DNA of 64,000 nt, from contig CANLVP010000001.1 of assembly GCA_947494675.1 (NCBI GenBank), forward strand, positions 806,001 to 870,000. The letters are read 5' to 3'. Position 1 is the stretch's first letter; each line of letters opens with the position of its first letter. The notes under the pieces are model-generated. The model had not been told where the DNA came from, searched no databases, and was given only the letters and a program-made list of their open reading frames with translations. The DNA is from an uncultured Paracoccaceae bacterium. GTDB taxonomy: Bacteria; Pseudomonadota; Alphaproteobacteria; Rhodobacterales; Rhodobacteraceae. Of the stretch, positions 1 through 8,229 are shown one piece after another. A program made the translations under genes and the position numbers.

Positions 1-420
1 CATCGCAAGTGCCAGTGACAGGACCGAAAACTCCGGTGCGTCCGCCCCCATGAAGTGTGCAACGGACCATCCGACAAACAGCGGCACGGTGATGATTGAT
101 AGCAATGATATCAGCGCGGTCAGCGACACCGACAACGCCACATCGCCCTGCGCCAACCGCGAGACGACATTCGACGTGACCCCACCCGGACAGAAGGCGA
201 GCAACATCACACCCGCCGCAATCGCCCCCGTCAGCCCAAAGGCAAGGATGACAATGTAGGCCACGATCGGGATCAAAAGCAGCTGACACAGCGCCCCGAT
301 TGTGAACACCCATCCCCGCTCTGCCACGCGGCGAAAGTCGGCGGGGGTTAGTCCAATGCCAAGGCTTAGCATGATAACCGCCAGCGATAGCGGCAACACG
401 ATATTCACGAGTATGTCCAA
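1..420 (-). CDS. Bile acid:sodium symporter family transporter, N-terminal part
   Basis: An open frame runs off the left edge and gives the first 140 residues of a very hydrophobic protein. It begins at TTG (420-418) with a GGGAGC-like ribosome site just upstream. The start reads MDILVNIVLPLSLAVIMLSL, followed by GIGLTPADFRR and later a LLAFCPGGVTSN segment. The LGxGLxxxDF and CPGGxxSN motifs are typical of the BASS family, ten-helix inner-membrane sodium-coupled carriers of bile acids or small organic anions. At least four membrane segments are visible. The substrate cannot be told. It is divergent from the HAD gene. Confidence 0.75.
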   Translation of the reverse strand, partial: MDILVNIVLPLSLAVIMLSLGIGLTPADFRRVAERGWVFTIGALCQLLLIPIVAYIVILAFGLTGAIAAGVMLLAFCPGGVTSNVVSRLAQGDVALSVSLTALISLLSIITVPLFVGWSVAHFMGADAPEFSVLSLALAM

Positions 421-540
421 GGTTGCTCCCCCCACATTTGTTCTGGCACCGGACCACATTGCGCGGTGCAAATCAATCGGCGGTGCGGGCCAGAAAAGCG
501 GGCGTTGTCCCGCGTGTCTGCCCGCACTAGGGTCCGCCAT

Positions 541-1230
541 ATGACGAACTTAACCCCCACTCCGACGGCGCGACCTGCCGGTGTCATCTTTGATATGGAT
601 GGCCTGTTGCTGGATACCGAACGGCTGTATTTCAACGCCTTTCGCCGCACCCTGACCGCGCTTGACTTGCCGCAGGACGACGCCCTGTTTCAAAGCCTGG
701 TCGGCACCAATCTGACGCTCGGGAATGAACTGCTCACCGCTGGTCTTGCGGGCCGGGTGACGTTGCGGGAGTTCAATGCGGTGTGGGACGCTGACATTCA
801 CGACCAGTTACAGTTGGGCATCCCCGTCAAATCCGGCGTCCGGGCATTTGCGGAGGCGCTTATTGAGACGGACATTCCCTACATCATCGCCACCAGCACG
901 CGGACCGCGAAGGCCCATGATCACCTTGAACGCGCTGGAATTGCTGACCTTTTCACCGATGTGATTGGCGGCGAGCAGGTCAACGCCAGTAAACCCGCGC
1001 CTGACATCTACCTGAAAGCAGCCGCCCAGCTTGATTTGGACCCGCGCATTTGCGCCGCCTTTGAGGATTCCGAAAACGGCGTGCGCGCGGCCCATGCGGC
1101 AGGGATGATCACAGTGCAGGTGCCAGACGTCGTGCCGCCATCCGACGCACTGATCGCGCTTGGCCACCACATCGCGCCCAGCCTTTTGGACGGCGCACAA
1201 TTTCTTGGGCTTCACCCGGTGCCGTGCTAA
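541..1230 (+). CDS. HAD-superfamily (subfamily IA) phosphatase
   Basis: This 229-residue protein has all four HAD motifs: the nucleophile loop VIFDMDGLLLDTE (Asp18 and Asp20), the Thr/Ser of motif II in IIATSTRT, the Lys of motif III in SKPAPDIY, and the acidic motif IV in AFEDSENG. The cap sits between motifs I and II, as in phosphoglycolate or beta-phosphoglucomutase-like enzymes. The frame is open back to 466, but ATG 541 is preferred because the extra 25 residues are Arg-rich, overlap the divergent promoter region and have no family counterpart. The probable role is hydrolysis of a small sugar phosphate; the substrate is unknown. It heads a closely packed forward gene run. Confidence 0.85.
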   Translation: MTNLTPTPTARPAGVIFDMDGLLLDTERLYFNAFRRTLTALDLPQDDALFQSLVGTNLTLGNELLTAGLAGRVTLREFNAVWDADIHDQLQLGIPVKSGVRAFAEALIETDIPYIIATSTRTAKAHDHLERAGIADLFTDVIGGEQVNASKPAPDIYLKAAAQLDLDPRICAAFEDSENGVRAAHAAGMITVQVPDVVPPSDALIALGHHIAPSLLDGAQFLGLHPVPC

Positions 1231-1240
1231 GTGACGCCGC

Positions 1241-1699
1241 ATGAGCGATTACATCACTTTCGAGGGCCGCGTCGTGCCGATGGTTTGGGGTGACAGCACC
1301 TATACCGTGCTGCCGTTGCCCGATGATGTGACCGCAGAATTGACCGCGCAGGGCGCACGCCGGGTTGAGGGTGAAATCAACGACCACCCCGTCAACCTTG
1401 CCCTGACCAAAGCACCCGTGATCTCGCAAACCTTTGTTTACGCGGGCAAATCCCTGTTGCGCGACTGCGACGTCACCCCAGGCGAAATGATCGAGGTGCG
1501 CCTGCGCAAGGCCGATCCCAACCTTGTCGAAACACCCCATGACGTCCTGCTCGCCTTGCGCGCCGCAGAGGTGATGGCGCATTGGGACGCTCTGACACCG
1601 GGCAAACAACGCGGCCTTTTGCATGGGGTCAACACCGCCAAACGGGCTGAAACACGGGCCAAGCGCCTTGCCGCCCTGATCACGGAGCTTCGCACCTGA
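1241..1699 (+). CDS. YdeI/OmpD-associated family protein (DUF1905 plus OmdA-like)
   Basis: This 152-residue protein begins ten bases after the HAD stop. The N-terminal half (ITFEGRVVPMVWGDSTYTVLPLP, through DHPVNLALTKAP) has the look of a DUF1905 beta-barrel domain. The C-terminal part (LRAAEVMAHWDALTPGKQRGLLHGVNTAKRAETRAKRLAALI) matches the YdeI/OmpD-associated helical tail, in which a WDALTPGKQR-type segment is characteristic. The family is soluble and poorly understood; links to bacteriocin protection come from distant relatives only. Its stop shares one base with the next start. Confidence 0.7.
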   Translation: MSDYITFEGRVVPMVWGDSTYTVLPLPDDVTAELTAQGARRVEGEINDHPVNLALTKAPVISQTFVYAGKSLLRDCDVTPGEMIEVRLRKADPNLVETPHDVLLALRAAEVMAHWDALTPGKQRGLLHGVNTAKRAETRAKRLAALITELRT

Positions 1700-2142
1700 T
1701 GCTACGCCAAATCCCGCGCGCTCCGCTGATCCTTGGTCTTGCTGGCCTGATCCCGTTTCTTTGGGGCGCGCTGACCCTGCTAATCCCGGACCTTGGGACT
1801 TGGGCACAACTGACCCTTGGTGGCCGCTTTACGGGCCCCTACGTACAGCTATCCTATGGCACGGTGATCCTGGCGTTCATGTCCGGTGTCCTTTGGGGTT
1901 TTGCCACGAAATCAGAGGGTTGGATCGGCTACGCCCTTTCTGTCATCCCTGCTCTTTGGGCGTTCTTCATGGTGGGTGGCGGACCAACATCTGCTGCCAT
2001 CAACCTCGCGGCGGGCTTTCTGGGCCTTCTGTTGCTCGACCTGCAATTCTGGCAAAAAGGCCTGACCCCGCCGTGGTGGATGGCGTTGCGGGTGCTCCTG
2101 ACAACAATCGTCGTCCTCAGCCTTATGGTGGTGATCCTCTGA
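1699..2142 (+). CDS. DUF3429 family integral membrane protein
   Basis: This 147-residue protein is almost entirely membrane-embedded, with about five hydrophobic segments. It starts with PRAPLILGLAGLIPFLWGAL, followed by the conserved-looking LSYGTVILAFMSGVLWGFA stretch that is typical of DUF3429 proteins. Nothing catalytic is visible. Its first base is the last base of the upstream stop, and its TGA overlaps the next ATG, so it is translationally coupled on both sides. Function unknown. Confidence 0.75.
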   Translation: MLRQIPRAPLILGLAGLIPFLWGALTLLIPDLGTWAQLTLGGRFTGPYVQLSYGTVILAFMSGVLWGFATKSEGWIGYALSVIPALWAFFMVGGGPTSAAINLAAGFLGLLLLDLQFWQKGLTPPWWMALRVLLTTIVVLSLMVVIL

Positions 2143-2738
2143 TGCCTGATGCCAAAACAATCGCGTTCTATGACTCCTCCGCCGACCGCTATGCGGAACT
2201 GGTCAAGGCCGACGCCCCAAGCGATAGCCTGTTGAAATTTATGGCGCTTTTGCCCAAAGGCGGCACGGTACTCGACCTTGGCTGCGGCCCGGCGCATGCC
2301 TCTGCGCAAATGCGGGCCGCGGGGTTCACACCTGATCCGGTGGATGCCAGTCAGGGGATGATCGATCTGGCCAATGAGACCTACCAGATCGGGGCGCGCC
2401 TACTGACGTTTGATGAACTGAATGCGGCCGACACCTATGACGGGGTCTGGGCGAATTTTTCACTTTTGCATGCGCCGCGACAGCATCTGCCACGTATCCT
2501 TTTGGCGATTGCCAAATCATTGCGTCCAAACGGCATTTTCCACATCGGGATGAAAACCGGCACAGGCCAGCAACGCGACGCCATCGACCGGCTTTATACC
2601 TATGTCAAGCCGTCCGAATTGCAGGAACTGCTTGAATACGCAGGGTTTTCCGTGCTCAACGTCAAAGAGGGGGAAGAGGTCGGATGCGCCGGCACCAAAG
2701 ACCCATTTGTCGAGATGAGAGCACGCAAGAATGACTGA
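2142..2738 (+). CDS. Class I SAM-dependent methyltransferase
   Basis: This 198-residue protein has a Rossmann-type SAM-binding fold. Motif I is [18 protein letters not shown] (about residues 46-63), the acidic residue after strand 2 is in [14 protein letters not shown], and the post-I segment includes [12 protein letters not shown]. The opening [14 protein letters not shown] resembles the small UbiE/Tam-type enzymes. The ATG overlaps the preceding TGA. The C-terminus overlaps rnhA by eight bases. The methyl acceptor cannot be named. Confidence 0.85.
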   Translation: MPDAKTIAFYDSSADRYAELVKADAPSDSLLKFMALLPKGGTVLDLGCGPAHASAQMRAAGFTPDPVDASQGMIDLANETYQIGARLLTFDELNAADTYDGVWANFSLLHAPRQHLPRILLAIAKSLRPNGIFHIGMKTGTGQQRDAIDRLYTYVKPSELQELLEYAGFSVLNVKEGEEVGCAGTKDPFVEMRARKND

Positions 2739-3183
2739 ACTTTTCGCCTATACCGACGGTGCTTGTTCCGGCAATCCCGGCCCCGGCGGCTGGGGCACGC
2801 TTTTGATCGCCCGAGATGGTGAAACGGTCGTCAAAGAGCGGGAGCTTCAGGGCGGCGAGCCTGAGACGACCAACAACCGGATGGAACTGATGGCGGCAAT
2901 TACCGCCTTGGAAACATTGGACAAACCCTCAAGCATCACGATTGTGACCGACAGTTCATACGTCAAGGACGGGATCACCAAATGGATTTTTGGCTGGAAG
3001 GCAAAGGGTTGGAAAACCGCCAGCAAAAAGCCCGTCAAGAATGAGGAATTGTGGAAGCGCCTTGATGCCGCAACACAGCGCCATGACGTGTCGTGGGAAT
3101 GGGTCAAAGGCCACGCGGGCCATCCCGAAAACGAGCGGGCGGATGAATTGGCGCGGGCGGGCATGGCGCCGTTTAAATCATGA
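2731..3183 (+). CDS. rnhA: Ribonuclease HI
   Basis: This 150-residue enzyme cleaves the RNA strand of RNA-DNA hybrids, removing Okazaki primers and R-loops. The DEDD metal site is intact: Asp9 in [16 protein letters not shown], Glu52 in NNRMELMA, Asp74 in VTDSSYV and the last Asp in NERADELAR near residue 138. The basic handle segment [17 protein letters not shown] is present, as in the E. coli-type enzyme. It overlaps the methyltransferase by eight bases and the NUDIX gene by four. Confidence 0.97.
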   Translation: MTELFAYTDGACSGNPGPGGWGTLLIARDGETVVKERELQGGEPETTNNRMELMAAITALETLDKPSSITIVTDSSYVKDGITKWIFGWKAKGWKTASKKPVKNEELWKRLDAATQRHDVSWEWVKGHAGHPENERADELARAGMAPFKS

Positions 3184-3578
3184 TTTCAAAGGCTTGCCCC
3201 GTTGTCATACAGGACGGTGCGGTCTTGATGTTCCACCACCCCCTGGCGGGTGCGCAGCTTGTTAAAGGCACAGTTGAGGGTGGTGAGACGCCACAAGCCG
3301 CAGCGGAACGCGAGCTATTAGAAGAGGCTGGGGTGACGGGCCGCTGGACCGGTCAGGCGGTGGTGGTTTCTGATGAGATTGCCCCTGCCCAACGCTGGCA
3401 CTTTGTGCCCGTAGAAACCGCCCCTCTGCCGCAATCATGGACCTATCATTGCGCCGATGGCGGCGGGCATTTATTTCGATTTTTCTGGCACTTAGCAGAT
3501 GGCACATCGCCCGCTGGCTGCGATCCGATATTTCAACGGGCCCTCGCATTTCTGCACCAGAACGAGGCCCTGACATGA
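3180..3578 (+). CDS. NUDIX hydrolase
   Basis: This 132-residue protein carries a full Nudix box, G-x5-E-x7-RELLEEAGV, within [24 protein letters not shown]. It is expected to hydrolyse a nucleoside diphosphate linked to another group, with divalent metal bound by the box glutamates. The ATGA overlap with rnhA and a further four-base overlap with the next gene place it in the same operon. The family is too broad to name the substrate, but an 8-oxo-dNTP or sugar-nucleotide housecleaning role would be ordinary. Confidence 0.85.
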   Translation: MISKACPVVIQDGAVLMFHHPLAGAQLVKGTVEGGETPQAAAERELLEEAGVTGRWTGQAVVVSDEIAPAQRWHFVPVETAPLPQSWTYHCADGGGHLFRFFWHLADGTSPAGCDPIFQRALAFLHQNEALT

Positions 3579-4198
3579 GTGTTTTGGCGGCCTTCGATTA
3601 TGCCTCGGTTTTTATCTTTGCGCTGACCGGTGCCTTGGTCGCGAGCCGGGCGCAGTTGGATATCGTGGGCTTCATTTTCATCGCCAGCCTCACCGCTGTG
3701 GGCGGCGGGACCACGCGGGACGTGCTGCTGAACCAAGATGTTGTGTTCTGGATTGCAAACCCAACCTACATCTTGGTGGCCGCAACCGCTGCGCTGATCG
3801 TCTTCTTCACCGCCCACCTGCTGGAAAGCCGCTATCGCAGCATCGTCTGGTTTGACGCCATAGCCCTTGCTGTTGCGGTCCCGGCAGGCGTTGGCGTGGC
3901 GATTGCAGCGGGTATGGATTGGCCGATCGTTTTGATCATGGGCATCATAACCGGTTGTTTTGGCGGGCTTTTACGGGATGTGGTCTGCAACGAGGTGCCG
4001 CTGGTTCTGAAGCAAGGTGAGCTTTATGTGACCTGCGCTTTTGTCGGGGCCATTGCCGCTGTGCTGGCATTGATGGCGGGGTTGGTCACGCCCGTTGCGC
4101 TGCTGATTTGCGCCGGTGTCACCTTTGCCCTACGCGGCGGCAGCATCGCCTTTGGCTGGCGTTTGCCGGTCTACAAGAGCTTTCCGCCGCGCCAGTAG
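3575..4198 (+). CDS. Trimeric intracellular cation (TRIC) channel / UPF0126 family membrane protein
   Basis: This 207-residue protein is seven-helix-like and shows the duplicated half-repeat of the UPF0126/TRIC fold. The first repeat contains TAVGGGTTRDVLL and the second TGCFGGLLRDVVCNEVPLVL. The paired G-G-x-x-RD signatures are the family hallmark. Prokaryotic TRIC proteins conduct monovalent cations. I chose the ATG at 3575, which overlaps the NUDIX stop, over an upstream frame extension that would bury the start inside the previous gene. It is the last gene of the forward operon. Confidence 0.88.
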   Translation: MSVLAAFDYASVFIFALTGALVASRAQLDIVGFIFIASLTAVGGGTTRDVLLNQDVVFWIANPTYILVAATAALIVFFTAHLLESRYRSIVWFDAIALAVAVPAGVGVAIAAGMDWPIVLIMGIITGCFGGLLRDVVCNEVPLVLKQGELYVTCAFVGAIAAVLALMAGLVTPVALLICAGVTFALRGGSIAFGWRLPVYKSFPPRQ

Positions 4199-4295
4199 GC
4201 GAGCCACCGCACGGTCGAAAACACCCATGCAGAAACGATATGAAAACCATGCACAACCTATGCACAAACCATATGCATGAAAGTCCTAAGGCGCG

Positions 4296-5267
4296 TTAAC
4301 CGACCTTGAGGACGATCTTGCCGATATGTGCGCTGCTTTCCATTCGGGCGTGGGCGGCGGCGGCATCGGCGAGCGCGAATTCAAGGTCCATCACCGGGGC
4401 CACGCGGCCCGCGGTCAAAAGCGGCCAGACATGTTCGCGCAATTGATCTGCAATCCGCGCCTTCGCGAGGTCCGATTGTGGTCGCAGGGTGGACCCGGTG
4501 ACGGTCAGCCGCCGGGTCATCAGTTGGACAAGGTTTAGCTCGGCCTTGGGGCCTTGCAGAAAAGCGATCTGCACAAGGCGGCCATCATCGGCGAGCGATT
4601 TGAGGTTGCGTTGGATATAGGGGCCCCCGACCATATCAAGGATCAGGTCCGCGCCGCCCTGCCCCTGCATTACCTCCACGAAATCCGCGTCGCGGTAGTT
4701 GATCGCCTGTTCCGCCCCAAGGTCGCGGCAGGCCGCGCATTTGGCCTCTGACCCGGCGGTGGCAAAGACCCGCGCGCCAAAGGCCCGCGCCAGTTGGATC
4801 GCCGTGGTGCCGATGCCGGATGACCCGCCGTGGACGAGGAACTTTTCACCCGCCTGCAACCCGCCGCGCATGAAGACGTTGGACCAGACGGTAAAGAACG
4901 TCTCGGGCAGGCAGGCCGCTTGTTTGAGCGTCAGGCCTGCGGGGACCGGCAGGCAATGGGCCGCCGGGGTCGCCGCATATTCCGCGTAGCCGCCACCAGG
5001 AAGCAGGGCGCAGACCGGATCGCCGATGGCAAGCGCCGTGACCCCATCGCCAAGGGCCACAACCTCGCCCGCCGCCTCGAGCCCCGGCAGGTCGCTGGCC
5101 CCTTTGGGTGGGTTGTAACGCCCCGCCCGTTGCAGCGCGTCGGGGCGGTTGACGCCCGCATAGGCCACCTTGATCACGACGTCGCCATAGCCGGGTTCGG
5201 GCATCGGGCGCTCGGTCAGTTGCAGGACATCGGGGCCGCCGGGTTCGGTGATTTCGATGGCTTTCAT
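4296..5267 (-). CDS. NAD(P)H:quinone oxidoreductase, zinc-free MDR family (PIG3-like)
   Basis: This 323-residue enzyme starts MKAIEITEPGGPDVLQL behind AAAGGACACGCC. The cofactor-binding motif LVHGGSSGIGTTAIQLARAFGARVFAT lies near residues 143-169. No catalytic or structural zinc cysteine cluster is seen, which fits quinone oxidoreductases rather than alcohol dehydrogenases. The expected reaction is NADPH-dependent reduction of quinones or reactive enones in the cytosol. It appears monocistronic. The 177-base gap to the next minus-strand gene holds its promoter and nothing else recognisable. Confidence 0.85.
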   Translation of the reverse strand: MKAIEITEPGGPDVLQLTERPMPEPGYGDVVIKVAYAGVNRPDALQRAGRYNPPKGASDLPGLEAAGEVVALGDGVTALAIGDPVCALLPGGGYAEYAATPAAHCLPVPAGLTLKQAACLPETFFTVWSNVFMRGGLQAGEKFLVHGGSSGIGTTAIQLARAFGARVFATAGSEAKCAACRDLGAEQAINYRDADFVEVMQGQGGADLILDMVGGPYIQRNLKSLADDGRLVQIAFLQGPKAELNLVQLMTRRLTVTGSTLRPQSDLAKARIADQLREHVWPLLTAGRVAPVMDLEFALADAAAAHARMESSAHIGKIVLKVG

Positions 5268-5444
5268 GGCGTGTCCTTTCGCTGGGTTAGGTCATGGATA
5301 GGACCGGAGGTCTGGGTTGCCAAGCCTTCGGAACGTCGGGACTAAGCTATTGCGACACCTCGCGTCAGGGGATCGGCGCGTCCCATGCCGCCGTTGATCT
5401 TGCGCAAGGTCGGAGCGACAGAACTTGTTGGCTGGCCTGTGGCC

Positions 5445-6497
5445 CTAGACGGCCAGATCGACGGGTCGCCCGGTTTGAGATGACGTCTCGATTGCCGTGA
5501 TCAGTTGGTGGGAGATGAGCGCCTCGCGCCCGGTGACCATCGGTTTGCGGCTGTTGCGCATAGCATCAACAAAGTCTTCGATCACGGCTTGGTGCCATGC
5601 GTGTTTGCCGCCCGACAGCGGTGTGGTTTCTTGCGGCGTGTCATCCAGCGCTTCGATCTCTGTCCGCCCGTCACGCCAACTGACTTCGAGGGCGTCTTTG
5701 CTGAGTTTCAGGCTCGCCTTTTCGAAGTGGAGCCGAATGACCTCGGTCCTGTGCGGATACATGGCTGTGCTGGCCACAAAAGAGCCGACAGCGCCGCTGG
5801 CGAACCGCAGGCCCGCGACGGCGAAGTCTTCGGCTTCCATGTCATGCAAAGGCGAGGTCGCGGTCATCGCCTGCACGCTGGTCACAGGTCCCGTCAGGCT
5901 GAGCGCGAGGTCGATGGAATGAATGGCGTTGGTGATCATGACGCCGCCGCCATCGCGGGCGTAGGTGCCGCGTCCGAGTTCATCGTAGTAGGATTGATCG
6001 CGCCAGAGCGGCACCGCGATCTCGACCAGGCCAAGTTTTCCAAGCGCGCCACTTGCGACGTGCCGAGCTGCCGCGATGGATGTCCGCCGCATCCGGTGCT
6101 GGAACATGACGCCAAGCATCACGCCTTCACGCTCGCATATTTCGACGACCTCTCGCGCTTCGTCCGGGGTGCGACCGACGGGTTTTTCAAGAAGGATATG
6201 GGTGCCTGCCTTTGCGAGCGCTTCGATCAGGTCTTTGCGCACGCTTGGCGGTGTTGCGACAATCGCCATAGAAATCTGCGGATCGGCGGCCACGCCCGCG
6301 AGATCGGATGAGAAGTCTGGCGCCGGGCCGTCATAGTGGTCCGCAAGGTAGAGCGCACGTTCAGGCCTGCGCGAGACGATGGTTTTGAGGTGTGCCACTT
6401 GTTGAGCGCCAGAGAGTGCCGCCACATGGGTCTTGGCAATCATACCGGCGCCGATCAGGGCCACACCAACGCGGTCTTGGGTCACAGATTTCGCCAT
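5445..6497 (-). CDS. Gfo/Idh/MocA family NAD(P)-dependent oxidoreductase
   Basis: This 350-residue protein has the N-terminal dinucleotide fold VGVALIGAGMIAKTHVAAL and the family's conserved EKP motif (HILLEKPVGRTPDEA), followed by the larger alpha/beta substrate domain. I preferred ATG 6497 to the in-frame ATG six bases earlier because CAGGAAGT then sits about eight bases away. Members oxidise or reduce sugars, inositols and related polyols; this one's substrate is not evident. Upstream lies a decayed gene region, so any former operon partner may be lost. Confidence 0.85.
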   Translation of the reverse strand: MAKSVTQDRVGVALIGAGMIAKTHVAALSGAQQVAHLKTIVSRRPERALYLADHYDGPAPDFSSDLAGVAADPQISMAIVATPPSVRKDLIEALAKAGTHILLEKPVGRTPDEAREVVEICEREGVMLGVMFQHRMRRTSIAAARHVASGALGKLGLVEIAVPLWRDQSYYDELGRGTYARDGGGVMITNAIHSIDLALSLTGPVTSVQAMTATSPLHDMEAEDFAVAGLRFASGAVGSFVASTAMYPHRTEVIRLHFEKASLKLSKDALEVSWRDGRTEIEALDDTPQETTPLSGGKHAWHQAVIEDFVDAMRNSRKPMVTGREALISHQLITAIETSSQTGRPVDLAV

Positions 6498-6639
6498 GTT
6501 CATACTTCCTGATTTTCTGCCTAGGACGCTTATCCGCCGAACGGAGAAGGGATGCCAGTTCGACCTGTCAGATTCCGTCTTTGTCGTCGCATTAGGACAT
6601 ATGGATGGGGGAACTTGACGGCACTGCGGTGATCCCGGA

Positions 6640-6765
6640 ATGACGTTTTCACTGGTCGCCCGTTGCGCCGAGACGGGGATGTTTGGTCTTGCGATCTCGT
6701 CGTCCTCTTCTGCGGTTGTTGCGCGGTGTGCCTACGTGCCCGCTCAATATTGTGCCGGATCATAG
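6640..6765 (+). pseudogene. Truncated 5' fragment of a DUF1028 family gene
   Basis: From ATG 6640 a frame reads MTFSLVARCAETGMFGLAIS, continuing SSSSAVVARCAYVPAQ before a TAG at 6763-6765. This closely resembles the first 35 or so residues of DUF1028 (Ntn-hydrolase-like) proteins, normally over 200 residues long. The match breaks off abruptly after CAYVPAQ and the rest of the family sequence is absent downstream. The call rests on remembered family sequence, not on a search. Confidence 0.55.
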
Positions 6766-6769
6766 GCAA

Positions 6770-6990
6770 TTGGACATGGAGTTTCGCCATTCTGCCGAGG
6801 TGTCAGCGCATGACATTCAGTGCGAGATAGAAGCGATCACCGCGCGCGTCAGCGGTGCCTATCCCGGCATTCCAGCCATCGCGGTCGAGAAGGTCAACGC
6901 CCACCCCGGGCTCAACACCGATCTCTCCGACGCAGCCGTGGCGCGGGCAGGCAAACTGGCCGCGGTTTGGCCAAGGCTTGGTAAGGAACC
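6770..6990 (+). pseudogene. Internal/C-terminal fragment resembling ArgE-type M20 deacylase
   Basis: A frame passing through 6770-6990 reads LDMEFRHSAEVSAHDIQCEI and, further on, IAVEKVNAHPGLNTDLSDAAVARAGKLAAV. This resembles the dimerisation-domain end and the GLDT...AEVVALAK region of acetylornithine deacetylase-type M20 peptidases. The metal-binding N-terminal half and the last catalytic region are both missing, so it cannot be functional. It starts five bases after the DUF1028 fragment stops, suggesting a deletion joined pieces of two adjacent genes. From about 6990 to 7086 I see nothing convincing. Confidence 0.4.
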
Positions 6991-7086
6991 AGTAGGCATC
7001 AGACCAATTTCTATCCTGATACGACGCGGAACTGGTGGCGCTTTGTCACGCTCTGGCGAAGCAGACAATGGTGCCTGCGATCCCAA

Positions 7087-7773
7087 TCAGTGGTCGCGCC
7101 ACATGCCCGGAAGGTCATTGAGGTCCGGCATCTGGTTTGGGGCTTTCACGGATGCGGCCAAGCGTTCCAAGGGGCCGGTGAGTGGTTTGAAGAGCGGGTT
7201 GGCGTTGATTTGCGCCTTCATTTTCTCAAACTGCATCACATTGTCGATGCGGCGGGCGATAAAGGCGTCTGTGGCCGATCCGTCAGACGTATCGCCCAGC
7301 CAGTAAAGCACCACCGACCCATAGACCGCTGACAGGATGCTGCGCTTTGAATACCAGTTGATGTCGTCCGAGGTGTCGCCCAGCGCTGTCCAGATCGCAT
7401 CTGCCGTGCCCCAGATCAGCTTGGCCCCGTCGGGCGCCATATGCGGAAGCGCAAAGAGCGTGGTGCCACGGCGTACGGCCTCTTTGTCGGCGGCGGCATC
7501 AAGGCGCAGGCGGATCGCATGGGCGACCTTTTCGCTATAGCGCATCCCCGTCAGATCAGCGGTCTTCATCGCCGCCACCATCGCCGCGTCGCCCTGCTGA
7601 TGATACAGCACCGCGAGATCAACGGCACCACGCGGGCAGAGCGTCGCCGCATGGGCGGGATCAATCCCAACCTCGGCCACGGCGGCCTCGAATATCGCGG
7701 GGGACCAGCCTTCAAAGGCCACATGTGGCAGGGCAGCGTCGAGCAATTGCAGTTTGACGGGATCGGGTTGCAT
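7087..7773 (-). CDS. COQ9 family protein
   Basis: This 228-residue protein matches the alphaproteobacterial/mitochondrial COQ9 family: an N-terminal TetR-like helical part (KLQLLDAALPHVAFEGWSPAIFEAAVAEVGI), then the COQ9 core with DDINWYSKRSILSAVYGSVVLYWLGD and a C-terminal FIARRIDNVMQFEKMK. COQ9 is a lipid-binding partner of the ubiquinone pathway, acting with the COQ7 hydroxylase in eukaryotes. The frame stays open to 7806, but ATG 7773 is preferred because CCGGAGAACGCC precedes it. It diverges from rpsU. Confidence 0.88.
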   Translation of the reverse strand: MQPDPVKLQLLDAALPHVAFEGWSPAIFEAAVAEVGIDPAHAATLCPRGAVDLAVLYHQQGDAAMVAAMKTADLTGMRYSEKVAHAIRLRLDAAADKEAVRRGTTLFALPHMAPDGAKLIWGTADAIWTALGDTSDDINWYSKRSILSAVYGSVVLYWLGDTSDGSATDAFIARRIDNVMQFEKMKAQINANPLFKPLTGPLERLAASVKAPNQMPDLNDLPGMWRDH

Positions 7774-7881
7774 GGCGTTCTCCGGCGTTGTCGTGCGACT
7801 AGACAAGATAGGGCGGCCTTGCTATATGCCCACTTCCTGCAACTTATTGCAAATCCAACTTAGAGAGGTGGTGAAAACCAC

Positions 7882-8088
7882 ATGCAGGTAAGTGTTCGTG
7901 ATAACAACGTCGATCAGGCGTTGCGTGCTCTGAAGAAGAAACTTCAGCGTGAGGGCGTTTTTCGTGAAATGAAGCTTAAGCAGCATTTCGAAAAGCCGTC
8001 TGTCCGCAAGGCGCGCGAAAAGGCCGAAGCTATCCGTCGTCAGCGCAAGCTGGCCCGGAAGAAGGCCCAGCGTGAGGGTCTGCTGTAA
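7882..8088 (+). CDS. rpsU: Small ribosomal subunit protein bS21
   Basis: This 68-residue, strongly basic protein begins [20 protein letters not shown] and ends in an [10 protein letters not shown] tail, as in alphaproteobacterial bS21. It binds the 30S platform near the anti-Shine-Dalgarno sequence and helps initiation. A GAGAGGTGG ribosome site precedes the ATG and a strong intrinsic terminator lies 27 bases after the stop, so it is transcribed alone. Confidence 0.97.
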   Translation: MQVSVRDNNVDQALRALKKKLQREGVFREMKLKQHFEKPSVRKAREKAEAIRRQRKLARKKAQREGLL

Positions 8089-8114
8089 AGGCACCCCAAG
8101 ACGTTACGAATAGA

Positions 8115-8148
8115 CCCCCGTCAGAGCGATCTGGCGGGGGTTTTCTTT
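8115..8148 (+). terminator. Intrinsic terminator of rpsU
   Basis: CCCCCGTCAGA, a GCGA loop and TCTGGCGGGGG form an 11-pair stem with one T-G wobble, followed by TTTTCTTTT. It lies just downstream of the rpsU stop and is oriented for the plus strand. Confidence 0.92.
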
Positions 8149-8229
8149 TGCCTTTTGTCCCGCCCTTAAGCTTGGTGCAAGATTTTTGGGGTATCTGCGT
8201 GACGGACAAAAGAAAGGCGTCTTTTCAGA

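Noticed and set aside
7020-7112. Short frame YDAELVALCHALAKQTMVPA and on, after the ArgE-like fragment
   Set aside because: It reads well for about 30 residues but has no start or ribosome site, overlaps the COQ9 3' end and matches no family I can name. It could be another decayed fragment, but support is too weak.
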